DNA of 64,000 bases. It comes from JACRBR01 sp964371355 (lineage in GTDB: Bacteria > Chloroflexota > Dehalococcoidia > DSTF01 > JACRBR01). Below, in pieces: positions 1 to 6,433 of the stretch. The stretch lies in NCBI GenBank assembly GCA_964371355.1, contig CAYJMG010000011.1, forward strand, positions 48,367 to 112,366. The letters run 5' to 3'. Made by a program: the position numbers and the translations under genes. The notes beneath the pieces are model-generated. The model was given only the letters and a program-made list of their open reading frames with translations. It was not told the origin of the DNA and did no database searches. Numbering within the stretch: position 1 is the first letter of the stretch; every line of letters starts with the position of its first letter.

Positions 1-388
1 AAACGGACGTGAGGTGCCTTATGCATCCTACGGCGACTGCTGTTCCAGTTTTGAGAAACCGGAGCCAGGCGAGGTCTTTCTTGAAGTCTCTGTAGACGTC
101 GATACGAGTCGGGGAGCTATTCAAGCTCCGCCCGCTTCAGATCTGGTCGCAATGGTCGAAGGTGCCCAGGTTGTTGAAGCGCGAGTTCTCGATGTCCAGG
201 GCCGAATTGTGGGTACATGGCCATAGGCGCGACTCCTATTTGAAAGTCCGATCGGTTCGGCCTGGATAGTGTATGGCCTATGCCATATAGTGACCTGCCA
301 CGCGTGAGCCTTTCGCAGGAGGTGTCCGATGACGGACGGCGGCAGCGGAGGCTGAAGGCGAGAAGCCGGGCACAGCCCGGCTTCCTCG
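1..388. other. Left edge, no confident gene
   Basis: Short open frames exist on both strands, for example a GTG-initiated 70-codon frame at 14-226 on the plus strand and two overlapping minus-strand frames ending near 117-121. None has a recognisable motif or a clear ribosome binding site, and all overlap one another. The stretch belongs to the integrated element that continues beyond the left edge. I see only the hairpin at 362-384 as a supportable feature. Confidence 0.5.
362..384. terminator. GC-rich hairpin after the minus-strand gene ending at 389
   Basis: A 10-bp perfect stem (GAAGCCGGGC / GCCCGGCTTC) with a 3-base loop begins five bases past the TAA stop of the gene at 389-913. There is no T-run on either side, so it is a terminator-like stem rather than a classical intrinsic terminator. 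Confidence 0.5.
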
Positions 389-913
389 TTACCACGACCA
401 ATCAATCCTGTATAGCGAACCGATCGGCGGTGACTTCACGGTCATCACGAGTTCTTTTGTGCCTGGCCTTGCGACAAAGGGCATTCGAGCGGCGTGTGAC
501 GTCGCCACATGAACATTCTCTGGTTCCTTACCGATGGGGAACCGGATCGCGATCCTAGCGTTCTCAGTCGGGTTGAACGGCATGAATTCCCAGCCCTCGC
601 GCTCTTCTTTGAACCCATGGTGGATGGTGCGTGTTGTGTAGATCTCGATTTCGTCGCCACGTCCGGCCGGCTTCTTCAGCGCGGAGATTAAGACCTGCTT
701 TCCTTGTAGTTGTGCGACTTCGGCGAGTTCCGTTGGCGTAGAGCAGTAGGACTTGAGCTGATCGCCCTTGCCCCAGATGTGGTGGGTGACGAAGTGGAGT
801 TCAGGCGCCATGACGCGCAACCTTTGATACGACTCGAAAACTGCCTCAAGTCCAAAGGCGTCCCGGAAGGACAGGCGTACTACGTACGCCAACAGCTCAT
901 ACGGGTAGTGCAT
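389..913 (-). CDS. Hypothetical protein of the integrated element
   Basis: A 174-residue protein I do not recognise. It is soluble by eye, with no signal peptide or membrane segment, a mix of charged and aromatic residues, and a Trp-rich C-terminus. The ATG at 911-913 follows the stop of the VirD4/HerA-type gene by 29 bases, so the two are probably co-transcribed, with a GC-rich hairpin directly after the stop. The purine-rich sequence before the start is a weak ribosome binding site. Its place at the end of the ATPase/replication gene string suggests an accessory role in the mobile element. No function can be assigned. Confidence 0.65.
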   Translation of the reverse strand: MHYPYELLAYVVRLSFRDAFGLEAVFESYQRLRVMAPELHFVTHHIWGKGDQLKSYCSTPTELAEVAQLQGKQVLISALKKPAGRGDEIEIYTTRTIHHGFKEEREGWEFMPFNPTENARIAIRFPIGKEPENVHVATSHAARMPFVARPGTKELVMTVKSPPIGSLYRIDWSW

Positions 914-942
914 CTCTTTATTGTCTCATTCGGAGTCAACCA

Positions 943-2814
943 TCATGCGGGCGGCTGGGACGGCGTCTCGGGTTGCGCTGCGTCTTCGACTTCCGAATCG
1001 TAGACTCGCGCCTCGTCGCGACGGAGCCTCGTGAAGTACTGCGGGGCCTTCAACGATGCCCGACTTTCTGGTGCTATCGCGTAGTCGCGTCGCGTTGCCT
1101 TGAGCACGGAGTCCACCAGCCGCTCCCGAAAAGGGGAGGCCGGGAACAGCGGTCGCGTAGTCGCAGTCAACTGCGAGCCATCCGCAAGCCGTGCCATGGC
1201 AGTGTAGTTAGGAAGCTGCGTAAGTTGATTTGCTATTTCGCGCTCCTGCTCGGCATATGTTGGCTTGTCAGCGACAAGTCGCTGGCGATCGCTTCTTGCC
1301 CACGGATAGCGGGTTGGATCCAGTTCTCCCAACTCTCGCTTTATCGCTAACTTGGCCGCCGTCGTTTCGGCGAGGCGAAGTGCAATGTCGACCCGCTTCT
1401 CAACGTCCTCCTCTTGAGGATGTAGGCTGGCTCCGCGCTCCAGCCGCCAGACTTCGTCGAGTCGATGGCGAACCCCCGTTAGCCATGCGTTGAGTTCGAC
1501 TTCCCGCTTTCGCAGCGTTGCCCAGGCGACTAGGAGTGCATGCGGCTCGCGGCCTTCCGCAGTCTCGCGGGCGAGGATAAGTCCGATCTCCTCATCTGGT
1601 ATCTCGACGTCCGGGTCCGGGCGCCAGCCTCGCTGTTGTGGAGTACTGTCGAATTCGCGGCACACGTCCTCTGCGTCGCGTCCGGTTAGCCGAAAACAGA
1701 TGGTGGATCCGCAGTTGACGGTGGCGCCGCGCATTTCGTAATCGATTTGTTCGCGGTGCTGATGCGCAATCGTTATGGTCACCCCGTACTTCCGCGCCTC
1801 GGAGAGGAGCAGCTTGAAACTGTCGGTCGCAAACGCCTGAAACTCGTCGGCAATGAGGTGAAACTGCTTGCGCTCGGTTGTGGGTGTGTCGCCTCGTGCC
1901 AGAGATGCCACGACCAGGCGACTCAAGAGCATGGAGCCGATGAGCTGACTGTTGTCCTCTCCCAGAGCGCCCTTCGAAAGGTTGACGAGCAGAACCCTTC
2001 CGTCGTCCATCACGCGGCGCAGGTCAAGCGTGTTACGTCGGTCGCGATTGCAAACGATGTCGAACACGAGCGGGTTGAGCAGAAACCGGCGAAGCTTGTT
2101 CGTGGTTGACGATGAGTACTTGATCTGGTCCCAGGTAACAGCGCTGCCAGAGCGACTTCTGCCGATGTTGTCGTAGAAGTCACGCCAATACCGCCTCACC
2201 ATGTCGTTTTCGATGTAGTCGTAGAAGTCCACGCGAAACCGTTGGTCAAAGAGGAAGTCGTAGGCCTCTTTTAGCGTCGCGTTGTAGCGGTGCGTCTCGT
2301 CGATAACGTCCACACGTTCTGCAAGTTGGTGATCTAGCATCGCGAGTGTCAGGCTGCGAAGAAGGTCTTCAAGCTGTGGCCCCCACGAGTCTCCATAGAG
2401 TCGCTTGAACACGCCGACGACCTCGGAGCACACCGTGTCCTTATTCACTTTCTCGTCGCAGTCAAAGAGGTTGAAGGGGACAGGGTGTTCTCGGTCGGCA
2501 GGGTTGAGGTAGATGAGCCGTTCGAGGTGCTCCTCCGGGCAGTTGTCGATGATGTCCTCAACCAGGTCGCCGTGTGGGTCAAGGACCATGAGGCCGTCAC
2601 CCCGGGCGATGTCGGAAAGTGCCAGTCGCGCGAGCATCGTGCTCTTGCCAGTGCCGGTGCGGCCAAGGACGTAGAGGTGCTGCGCACGGACGGATGGCGG
2701 AATACGCCACGCGCCACCGTCTGCGCAATCACCCAGCGTCGCCCAATCTTCGTCCGTCGCCCCCGAGGAGGGCGCTGGTGCCGTCGCGTCGGGCGACTGA
2801 CCAGACTCGTTCAT
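943..2814 (-). CDS. VirD4/HerA-type DNA-translocating ATPase of a mobile element
   Basis: A 623-residue P-loop ATPase of the type IV coupling protein/HerA-FtsK superfamily, which pumps DNA in conjugative or integrative elements. The Walker A motif GRTGTGKST is at residues 51-59, directly followed by the family signature MVLDPHGDL (about 76-84). Walker B is IADEFQAF with DE at 323-324, and a sensor-like TIAHQ follows. No transmembrane helix is visible at the N-terminus, so it is closer to the soluble TraG/HerA-like proteins than to VirD4 with its membrane anchor. The C-terminal 200 residues are charged and helical. The start overlaps the end of the replication-relaxation gene by 86 bases in another frame, indicating tight coupling. 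Superfamily confident; exact role (conjugation or element replication) inferred. Confidence 0.85.
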   Translation of the reverse strand: MNESGQSPDATAPAPSSGATDEDWATLGDCADGGAWRIPPSVRAQHLYVLGRTGTGKSTMLARLALSDIARGDGLMVLDPHGDLVEDIIDNCPEEHLERLIYLNPADREHPVPFNLFDCDEKVNKDTVCSEVVGVFKRLYGDSWGPQLEDLLRSLTLAMLDHQLAERVDVIDETHRYNATLKEAYDFLFDQRFRVDFYDYIENDMVRRYWRDFYDNIGRSRSGSAVTWDQIKYSSSTTNKLRRFLLNPLVFDIVCNRDRRNTLDLRRVMDDGRVLLVNLSKGALGEDNSQLIGSMLLSRLVVASLARGDTPTTERKQFHLIADEFQAFATDSFKLLLSEARKYGVTITIAHQHREQIDYEMRGATVNCGSTICFRLTGRDAEDVCREFDSTPQQRGWRPDPDVEIPDEEIGLILARETAEGREPHALLVAWATLRKREVELNAWLTGVRHRLDEVWRLERGASLHPQEEDVEKRVDIALRLAETTAAKLAIKRELGELDPTRYPWARSDRQRLVADKPTYAEQEREIANQLTQLPNYTAMARLADGSQLTATTRPLFPASPFRERLVDSVLKATRRDYAIAPESRASLKAPQYFTRLRRDEARVYDSEVEDAAQPETPSQPPA

Positions 2815-3634
2815 GAAGAATGCTCTCCGGATGCAACCGATTTAGCGAGGTGAACCAGAATAGGCTCCCACCCTGGGCCGCCTCCGCCCAAGAGCGGGCG
2901 CGCTCTACGCGCCGAGGGTCCCTGCGGTTGTCGGCGACTACAAAGAGTACGCGAAGATGGCGTACGGGAAAGGCTCGTTGATAGGCACCGCTTACCTTCC
3001 ATTCACCATAGCCGCGGACCTTCCGCTTGAACGGCCCCTCCTCGACTGTGCCGCGGTCGAGTTCAAGAGCGAACGCCCATCGGCCCGCAAGGACGAAGTA
3101 CCCGTCCGGGATGATCGTGATCTTCTGTTGGTCATCCAGAGGATCGCTGACACGATGGGCGGGAGCCCGTCGCTTTAGTTCACGCTCGTCAATCCAGTCA
3201 AGTTCAAGCTCGGCGCTGTGCGCCGCAAGCGTGACGATAGTCCGAAAGTCATTGATACCAAGGGTGTGCTCCATATAGAGCGGCTCGCGGCGGCCATCTC
3301 TTGGCCGCCAGTCTATTTCCGCTCGACGAAGTTCGAAGGCTTCCGCCACAACGTCAGCACCGCGGGAGTCGAGCGTGTAGTAGACGCGAGCTGCGCCAAA
3401 GGCCGAGCGAAGAGGAAGGAAGCGACGTTGCAGATATCGGTTGTGGTACAGAAGAGAGAGCCGGCGTTTGCAGTACGAGGTCGTTGACGGGGTGAACTCA
3501 AGCTTCTCGACCTGTTCGCGCGTCATATACCGGAAGTCCGCCACCCATCTCAAAATTCGCAGGTCACGGTCAGTGAGCTGCATCGGTGGCGGAGTTTCGG
3601 ACCGCTTATTGCGCGGCAGTCTGACGCTGCTCAT
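2729..3634 (-). CDS. Replication-relaxation family protein
   Basis: A 301-residue protein matching the plasmid replication-relaxation family (Pfam Replic_Relax). The N-terminus is a winged-helix-like segment (residues about 18-95: LTDRDLRILRWVADFRYMTR, then a Tyr/Arg-rich helix), followed by a nuclease-like alpha/beta core with the typical 'PDGYFVL...ALELDRGT' stretch near residues 175-195. Family members are described as needed for plasmid replication and DNA relaxation. The ATG at 3632-3634 has a strong GGAGGT 7 bases upstream, but that Shine-Dalgarno lies inside an 8-bp inverted repeat (3635-3656). The ~400-bp structured block starts just upstream, where an origin would be expected. The gene overlaps the downstream ATPase gene by 86 bases. 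Confidence 0.8.
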   Translation of the reverse strand: MSSVRLPRNKRSETPPPMQLTDRDLRILRWVADFRYMTREQVEKLEFTPSTTSYCKRRLSLLYHNRYLQRRFLPLRSAFGAARVYYTLDSRGADVVAEAFELRRAEIDWRPRDGRREPLYMEHTLGINDFRTIVTLAAHSAELELDWIDERELKRRAPAHRVSDPLDDQQKITIIPDGYFVLAGRWAFALELDRGTVEEGPFKRKVRGYGEWKVSGAYQRAFPVRHLRVLFVVADNRRDPRRVERARSWAEAAQGGSLFWFTSLNRLHPESILHERVWSVARRDGTSALLGGDGRRLGDAG

Positions 3635-3656
3635 GTGGACCTCCAGGTAGGTCCAC
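3635..3656 (-). promoter_or_regulatory. Inverted repeat enclosing the ribosome binding site
   Basis: GTGGACCT and AGGTCCAC are perfectly complementary (8 bp) around a 6-base loop, directly abutting the start codon at 3634. On the minus strand the Shine-Dalgarno GGAGGT is partly in the stem. It could act as an RNA hairpin that hides the ribosome binding site or as a DNA operator bound by the element's own regulator. Confidence 0.55.
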
Positions 3657-3703
3657 CGACCGGACCTGGCCGGGCGCTTGGTGAGCAGCGACTGTCTGCC
3701 TTG

Positions 3704-4109
3704 CCGCGCGAGGGAAGGGGGTCAAGGGGGAATTCCCGAAGCGCGGGGTTCGTTGTCGGCGTGAGCCGACCCAGACCCGTTAGGGGCGACGGCAAGCCTC
3801 GTAAGAGGTGCCGCCGCCGGCCCGGTCCGCCGCCCGGTTGCCCACGGCAACCGAAACAGGCGGCGGAACGGGGCTGGGTCGGGTCCGTGGAGGGTAGCCC
3901 GTAGGGAGGAGCCACGAGCCCGACAACGAACCTGACCGACAGCCATCCCTTGCAATGGCGCATGCCATTCTCTAGCTGTCGGTCTCCGCTTCCCCCTTGC
4001 TCGACGCGAGGGCTCGATGCCCGAAGCGTCGAGGATCTTGCCTGCGTCGTTTGCGCGCCTAGTGTTGGCTGTTGATGGCCTGCACCTACGTCCAACAGTA
4101 AGAGCCAAT
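3704..4109 (+). ncRNA. Candidate large structured RNA or origin of the mobile element
   Basis: About 400 bp with no credible gene but eight nested or consecutive stems. P0: 3704-3709/3741-3746 (6 bp). P1: 3747-3759/3920-3932 (13 bp, perfect). P2: 3766-3781/3867-3882 (15 of 16 pairs). Inside P2: P3 3790-3813, with four-base-pair stems and a GTAA (GNRA) tetraloop at 3801-3804, and P4 3827-3842/3846-3866 (16 bp with an AAACA bulge at 3854-3858). P5: 3886-3890/3912-3916 plus GGG/CCC, closing a three-way junction with P1 and P2. P6: 3934-3943/3975-3984 (10 bp) with an inner 6-bp hairpin. P7: 4000-4007/4026-4033 (8 bp) with an inner hairpin. P8: 4065-4074/4093-4108. The GNRA loop and A-rich bulge favour a plus-strand transcript. 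I do not recognise the fold as RNase P, tmRNA, 6S or a group I/II intron. An ori/oriT made of DNA hairpins is the main alternative, given the adjacent replication-relaxation gene. Confidence 0.5.
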
Positions 4110-4112
4110 AGC

Positions 4113-4370
4113 TCATTGAAGCTCCTCCTGCTGTCGTAGGTACCACAGGTCGAGCCTGAGTTGCTTTGTCTGCACGACAGGATCACGAGGGATGCGGGAG
4201 TCAGTGGCGAGAATCGCTAGCACTCGAGCCTTCAGGAGGCCCTTCAGGCGGGCGTAAGCTACGCGGGCACTAGAGGCCTGAGCATTCAAATCAGGGAACG
4301 CCGGAGTGAATGCGACGTAGCCGCGCGCTGTGCGCGTAATGAGCACGAGATAAGACGCTGTTCGATTCAT
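4113..4370 (-). CDS. HicB-like protein of the integrated element
   Basis: An 85-residue protein starting MNRTASYLVLITRTARGY, with the HicB-type partial RNase H fold pattern: beta strand, 'GYVAFTPAFPDLNAQ' hairpin, then a helix with regularly spaced Ala/Leu. HicB proteins usually neutralise the HicA mRNA interferase and may also bind DNA. No HicA partner is visible beside it, and the segment after the fold lacks an obvious ribbon-helix-helix. The start at 4368-4370 is chosen because the upstream extension in the same frame is low-complexity Pro/Arg. It ends four bases from the P8 stem of the structured block. Assignment rests on pattern resemblance only. Confidence 0.55.
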   Translation of the reverse strand: MNRTASYLVLITRTARGYVAFTPAFPDLNAQASSARVAYARLKGLLKARVLAILATDSRIPRDPVVQTKQLRLDLWYLRQQEELQ

Positions 4371-4584
4371 AGGGTGGGTCGGCCAAGACGAGCGTGTCGG
4401 CGGCTGCTTTACCCCAGGCGGCGACGACGCCGGCGCCCTCGGTAAACAGATGCGCCTCATACTGCCCCTTCGCGACGAACAGATACAGGGCCGACCCGCG
4501 ACAATTCTTGACTCGTTGCCACCCGCTTTTCAAGACGGTCAATCCTGTTCGTTCTCGATCAAACCCTTGCCCGGCAGTCAACAT
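4291..4584 (-). CDS. Possible small protein overlapping the HicB-like gene
   Basis: A 97-residue open frame whose last 27 codons overlap the HicB-like gene in another frame. The central stretch (LYLFVAKGQYEAHLFTEGAG) looks protein-like, but no family is recognised, there is no clear ribosome binding site, and the C-terminus is Arg/Ser-rich as expected of an out-of-frame shadow. If real it would sit where a toxin partner of the HicB-like protein would be expected. I consider it doubtful. The rest of the 4371-4690 gap shows nothing else. Confidence 0.2.
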   Translation of the reverse strand: MLTAGQGFDRERTGLTVLKSGWQRVKNCRGSALYLFVAKGQYEAHLFTEGAGVVAAWGKAAADTLVLADPPYESNSVLSRAHYAHSARLRRIHSGVP

Positions 4585-4690
4585 GCCTGGCGGCCCACGC
4601 CTAGTAGAATGACGGTGAAGGGAGGCGGCATTTGTCGTAGAGGCGTTGCGGTCCGGACAGTCTTCACGTGAATGATTGATGGAGGTGTCC

Positions 4691-4984
4691 ATGACTCAGG
4701 CAACGCTTCAAGCGCGACTTGCTTCTGCCAATGCGTTTACACGACTGCTGCGGGAGAAGTACGAAGCGCACGACAAGTCGCAAGCCGACATGGCGCGGGA
4801 CGCGTGGATAGACCCCGGCTACCTGTCGAAACTGCTATCGGGCGAGAAGACCAGCCCGAGCAGAGACCTGGTGATCCGGTTAGCGGTCTTCGGGCTGAGG
4901 CTCCCGCGCTACGACACGGACGACCTGCTGCTCGCTGCGGGCTTCGCCCCGCTCACCAACGAGCGTCAGCGCGAACTAGGCTGA
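4691..4984 (+). CDS. XRE-like helix-turn-helix regulator
   Basis: A 97-residue DNA-binding protein of the Cro/CI-like fold. The helix-turn-helix reads KSQADMARDAWIDPGYLSKLLSGEKTSPSRD (about residues 33-63), with the typical 'YLSKLLSGEK' recognition helix, followed by a C-terminal 'LLLAAGF' helix common to this class. The ATG at 4691 is chosen over an in-frame ATG at 4676 because GGAGGT at 4681-4686 is at the right distance. It faces the integrase gene tail to tail (30 bases apart) and probably controls maintenance or excision of the element. Confidence 0.8.
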   Translation: MTQATLQARLASANAFTRLLREKYEAHDKSQADMARDAWIDPGYLSKLLSGEKTSPSRDLVIRLAVFGLRLPRYDTDDLLLAAGFAPLTNERQRELG

Positions 4985-5014
4985 GCGAAGGCTGACCGGC
5001 CGCCGCCTCCCTCC

Positions 5015-6058
5015 CTACTTCACGACTCTGAGCCTGCGTGGCCTTCGTGGCTGCACACGACGCGAGTTCGCCGTGGAGCCTCCGAGCACCAGGTCCATCG
5101 GTGAACTGCGGCGCTCGATAAGGCTACGCTGGACGTTCGCTGCCGCCACGTAGCGCCGGACCATCTCGAGGCTGGTGTGCCCGAGAATTTGCTGCAGCCG
5201 CAGCGGGTCGCCGACTTCGCGGCATAGATATTGTGTCGCGAAGGTGTGCCGGAGTAGGTGGCAATGGACACGAGGTACCCCGGCCTTCTTCCCTGCACGC
5301 TTCACCACTTCGTCGAGCGCATCGACGTTGAGTGGAGTGCCGTTTGAGCTGAGGAATAAGTGGGGATTTTCTGCAATCTCGAACTGCGCCCGGAACCGGT
5401 CACGCCAGCGCAGCAGCGCTTCCTGACAGCGCTGACCGATAGGGACCAGCCGTTCTTTGTTTCCCTTGCCCAACACCTTGAGATAGCCCTGGGCGAGGTG
5501 GGCGTCCTCTGTGCGAAGGCTGGCGAGCTCTGAGGCGCGCAAACCGCAATCGAGGAAGGTTAGGAGGATGCCGTAGTTGCGGGCACCAAATGGATCGTCC
5601 TCATCGAATGTAGCGACTAATCGGCCTACCTCCTCATCTGAGAGGACTTCGGTCACCTTCTGCTGAATCCTTGGTGGTTTGACCGCCTTGAGGACGTTCG
5701 TTTCGGTGTAACCGTCCTCATGCAGCCACGTCGCGAAGGCACGCAGCGCTCGCACGAACCCCTGGACGTATGAACTCGATAGCGCTCCCGCACGTGTTGG
5801 CCCGTATGGATTGTTCGCGTTGATGATGGTACGGCCCTGCAGGTCAGCGACGTACTCGCGAACGCTCGGAACAGTCACGTCCGCGAGCTTCGCCCGAGGT
5901 CCAAGAAAGCGCTCAAAGAGTTCGAGCTTCTCGTTGTACCAGCGGATGGTCGCCGGCGACTTGCCGGTCGTCCGGTTATAGACGCTGTACGCGTCTCTGA
6001 GGACCTTGAAGGATGTGTTGCTCTTGTCCATGTCCGTCCAATGTGTCCGCCGCGGCAT
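5015..6058 (-). CDS. Tyrosine site-specific recombinase (integrase)
   Basis: A 347-residue XerC/D-like phage integrase that cuts and rejoins att sites by a phosphotyrosine intermediate. The N-terminal SAM-like core-binding domain covers about residues 15-115. The catalytic domain carries R174 (GLRASEL), K198 (GKGNKER), H267-x-x-R270 (HLLRHTFA), H294 (LGHTS) and the nucleophile Y303. A basic tail follows (about 320-347, PRRPRRLRVVK). The gene starts about 160 bp from the 3' end of tRNA-Lys and reads away from it, the usual layout for elements inserted at a tRNA 3' end. It should mediate integration of the region 1 element. Confidence 0.93.
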   Translation of the reverse strand: MPRRTHWTDMDKSNTSFKVLRDAYSVYNRTTGKSPATIRWYNEKLELFERFLGPRAKLADVTVPSVREYVADLQGRTIINANNPYGPTRAGALSSSYVQGFVRALRAFATWLHEDGYTETNVLKAVKPPRIQQKVTEVLSDEEVGRLVATFDEDDPFGARNYGILLTFLDCGLRASELASLRTEDAHLAQGYLKVLGKGNKERLVPIGQRCQEALLRWRDRFRAQFEIAENPHLFLSSNGTPLNVDALDEVVKRAGKKAGVPRVHCHLLRHTFATQYLCREVGDPLRLQQILGHTSLEMVRRYVAAANVQRSLIERRSSPMDLVLGGSTANSRRVQPRRPRRLRVVK

Positions 6059-6219
6059 GATTCCTCCCAGCGCCTTCCGGCGCAGTGAATGGCGGACAGG
6101 AACACACCGACGGATTCGTCTTGGCCGGCAGGCACCATCGAGAAATCCGGTGCTCGCGAATGCCGGAAAGGAGCGCCGTACGAGCGCTCTTCCCTCCTCG
6201 CAGATTCAGGCTTGATAGG

Positions 6220-6296
6220 TGGTGGGCCCTCAGGGATTCGAACCCTGGACCGACGGATTAAAAGTCCGCTGCTCTGCCAGACTGAGCTAAGGGCCC
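6220..6296 (-). tRNA. tRNA-Lys (anticodon UUU), CCA encoded
   Basis: Read on the minus strand the sequence folds as a complete cloverleaf: acceptor GGGCCCT paired with AGGGCCC, D-arm TAGCTCAGTCTGGCAGAGC, anticodon arm GCGGA-CTTTTAA-TCCGT with anticodon TTT at positions 34-36, T-arm containing GGTTCGAATCC, discriminator A and an encoded CCA (6220-6222). It is the only tRNA in the window. Its 3' half is the likely attachment site of the adjacent integrase. A second copy of the 3' tRNA segment is not visible between 1 and 5000, so the other att end must lie outside the window. Confidence 0.95.
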
Positions 6297-6368
6297 TGTC
6301 CAGTGTAGACGTTTGGGTGATTGGACGCAGTGACGGTTGCGGGTGCGACGTCGGGTTAGGGGGAAGAT

Positions 6369-6398
6369 GGAGGAGGGAGCAAAGGCCGCTCCTCCTCC
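6369..6398. terminator. Stem-loop downstream of the DUF5667 gene
   Basis: GGAGGAGGGAGC pairs with GCTCCTCCTCC (one bulged G) around a short loop. It lies about 35 bases past the stop of the minus-strand gene ending at 6434 and before the tRNA. There is no T-run. The remainder of 6297-6433 shows no gene. Confidence 0.45.
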
Positions 6399-6433
6399 CC
6401 ACAACCATAGACTGACCATGAATTGAGCGAGCG

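Noticed and set aside
14..226. GTG-initiated 70-codon frame on the plus strand
   Set aside because: No ribosome binding site, opposite strand also open in two frames, no motif. Left as undetermined.
3631..4186. Overlapping open frames of 150-170 codons in the structured region
   Set aside because: Frames on both strands have Arg/Pro/Ser-rich translations and no ribosome binding site. The perfect nested inverted repeats explain the sequence better than a protein does.
4394..4671. Plus-strand frames between the HicB-like gene and the HTH gene
   Set aside because: No start signal, composition like out-of-frame GC-rich DNA and no motif.
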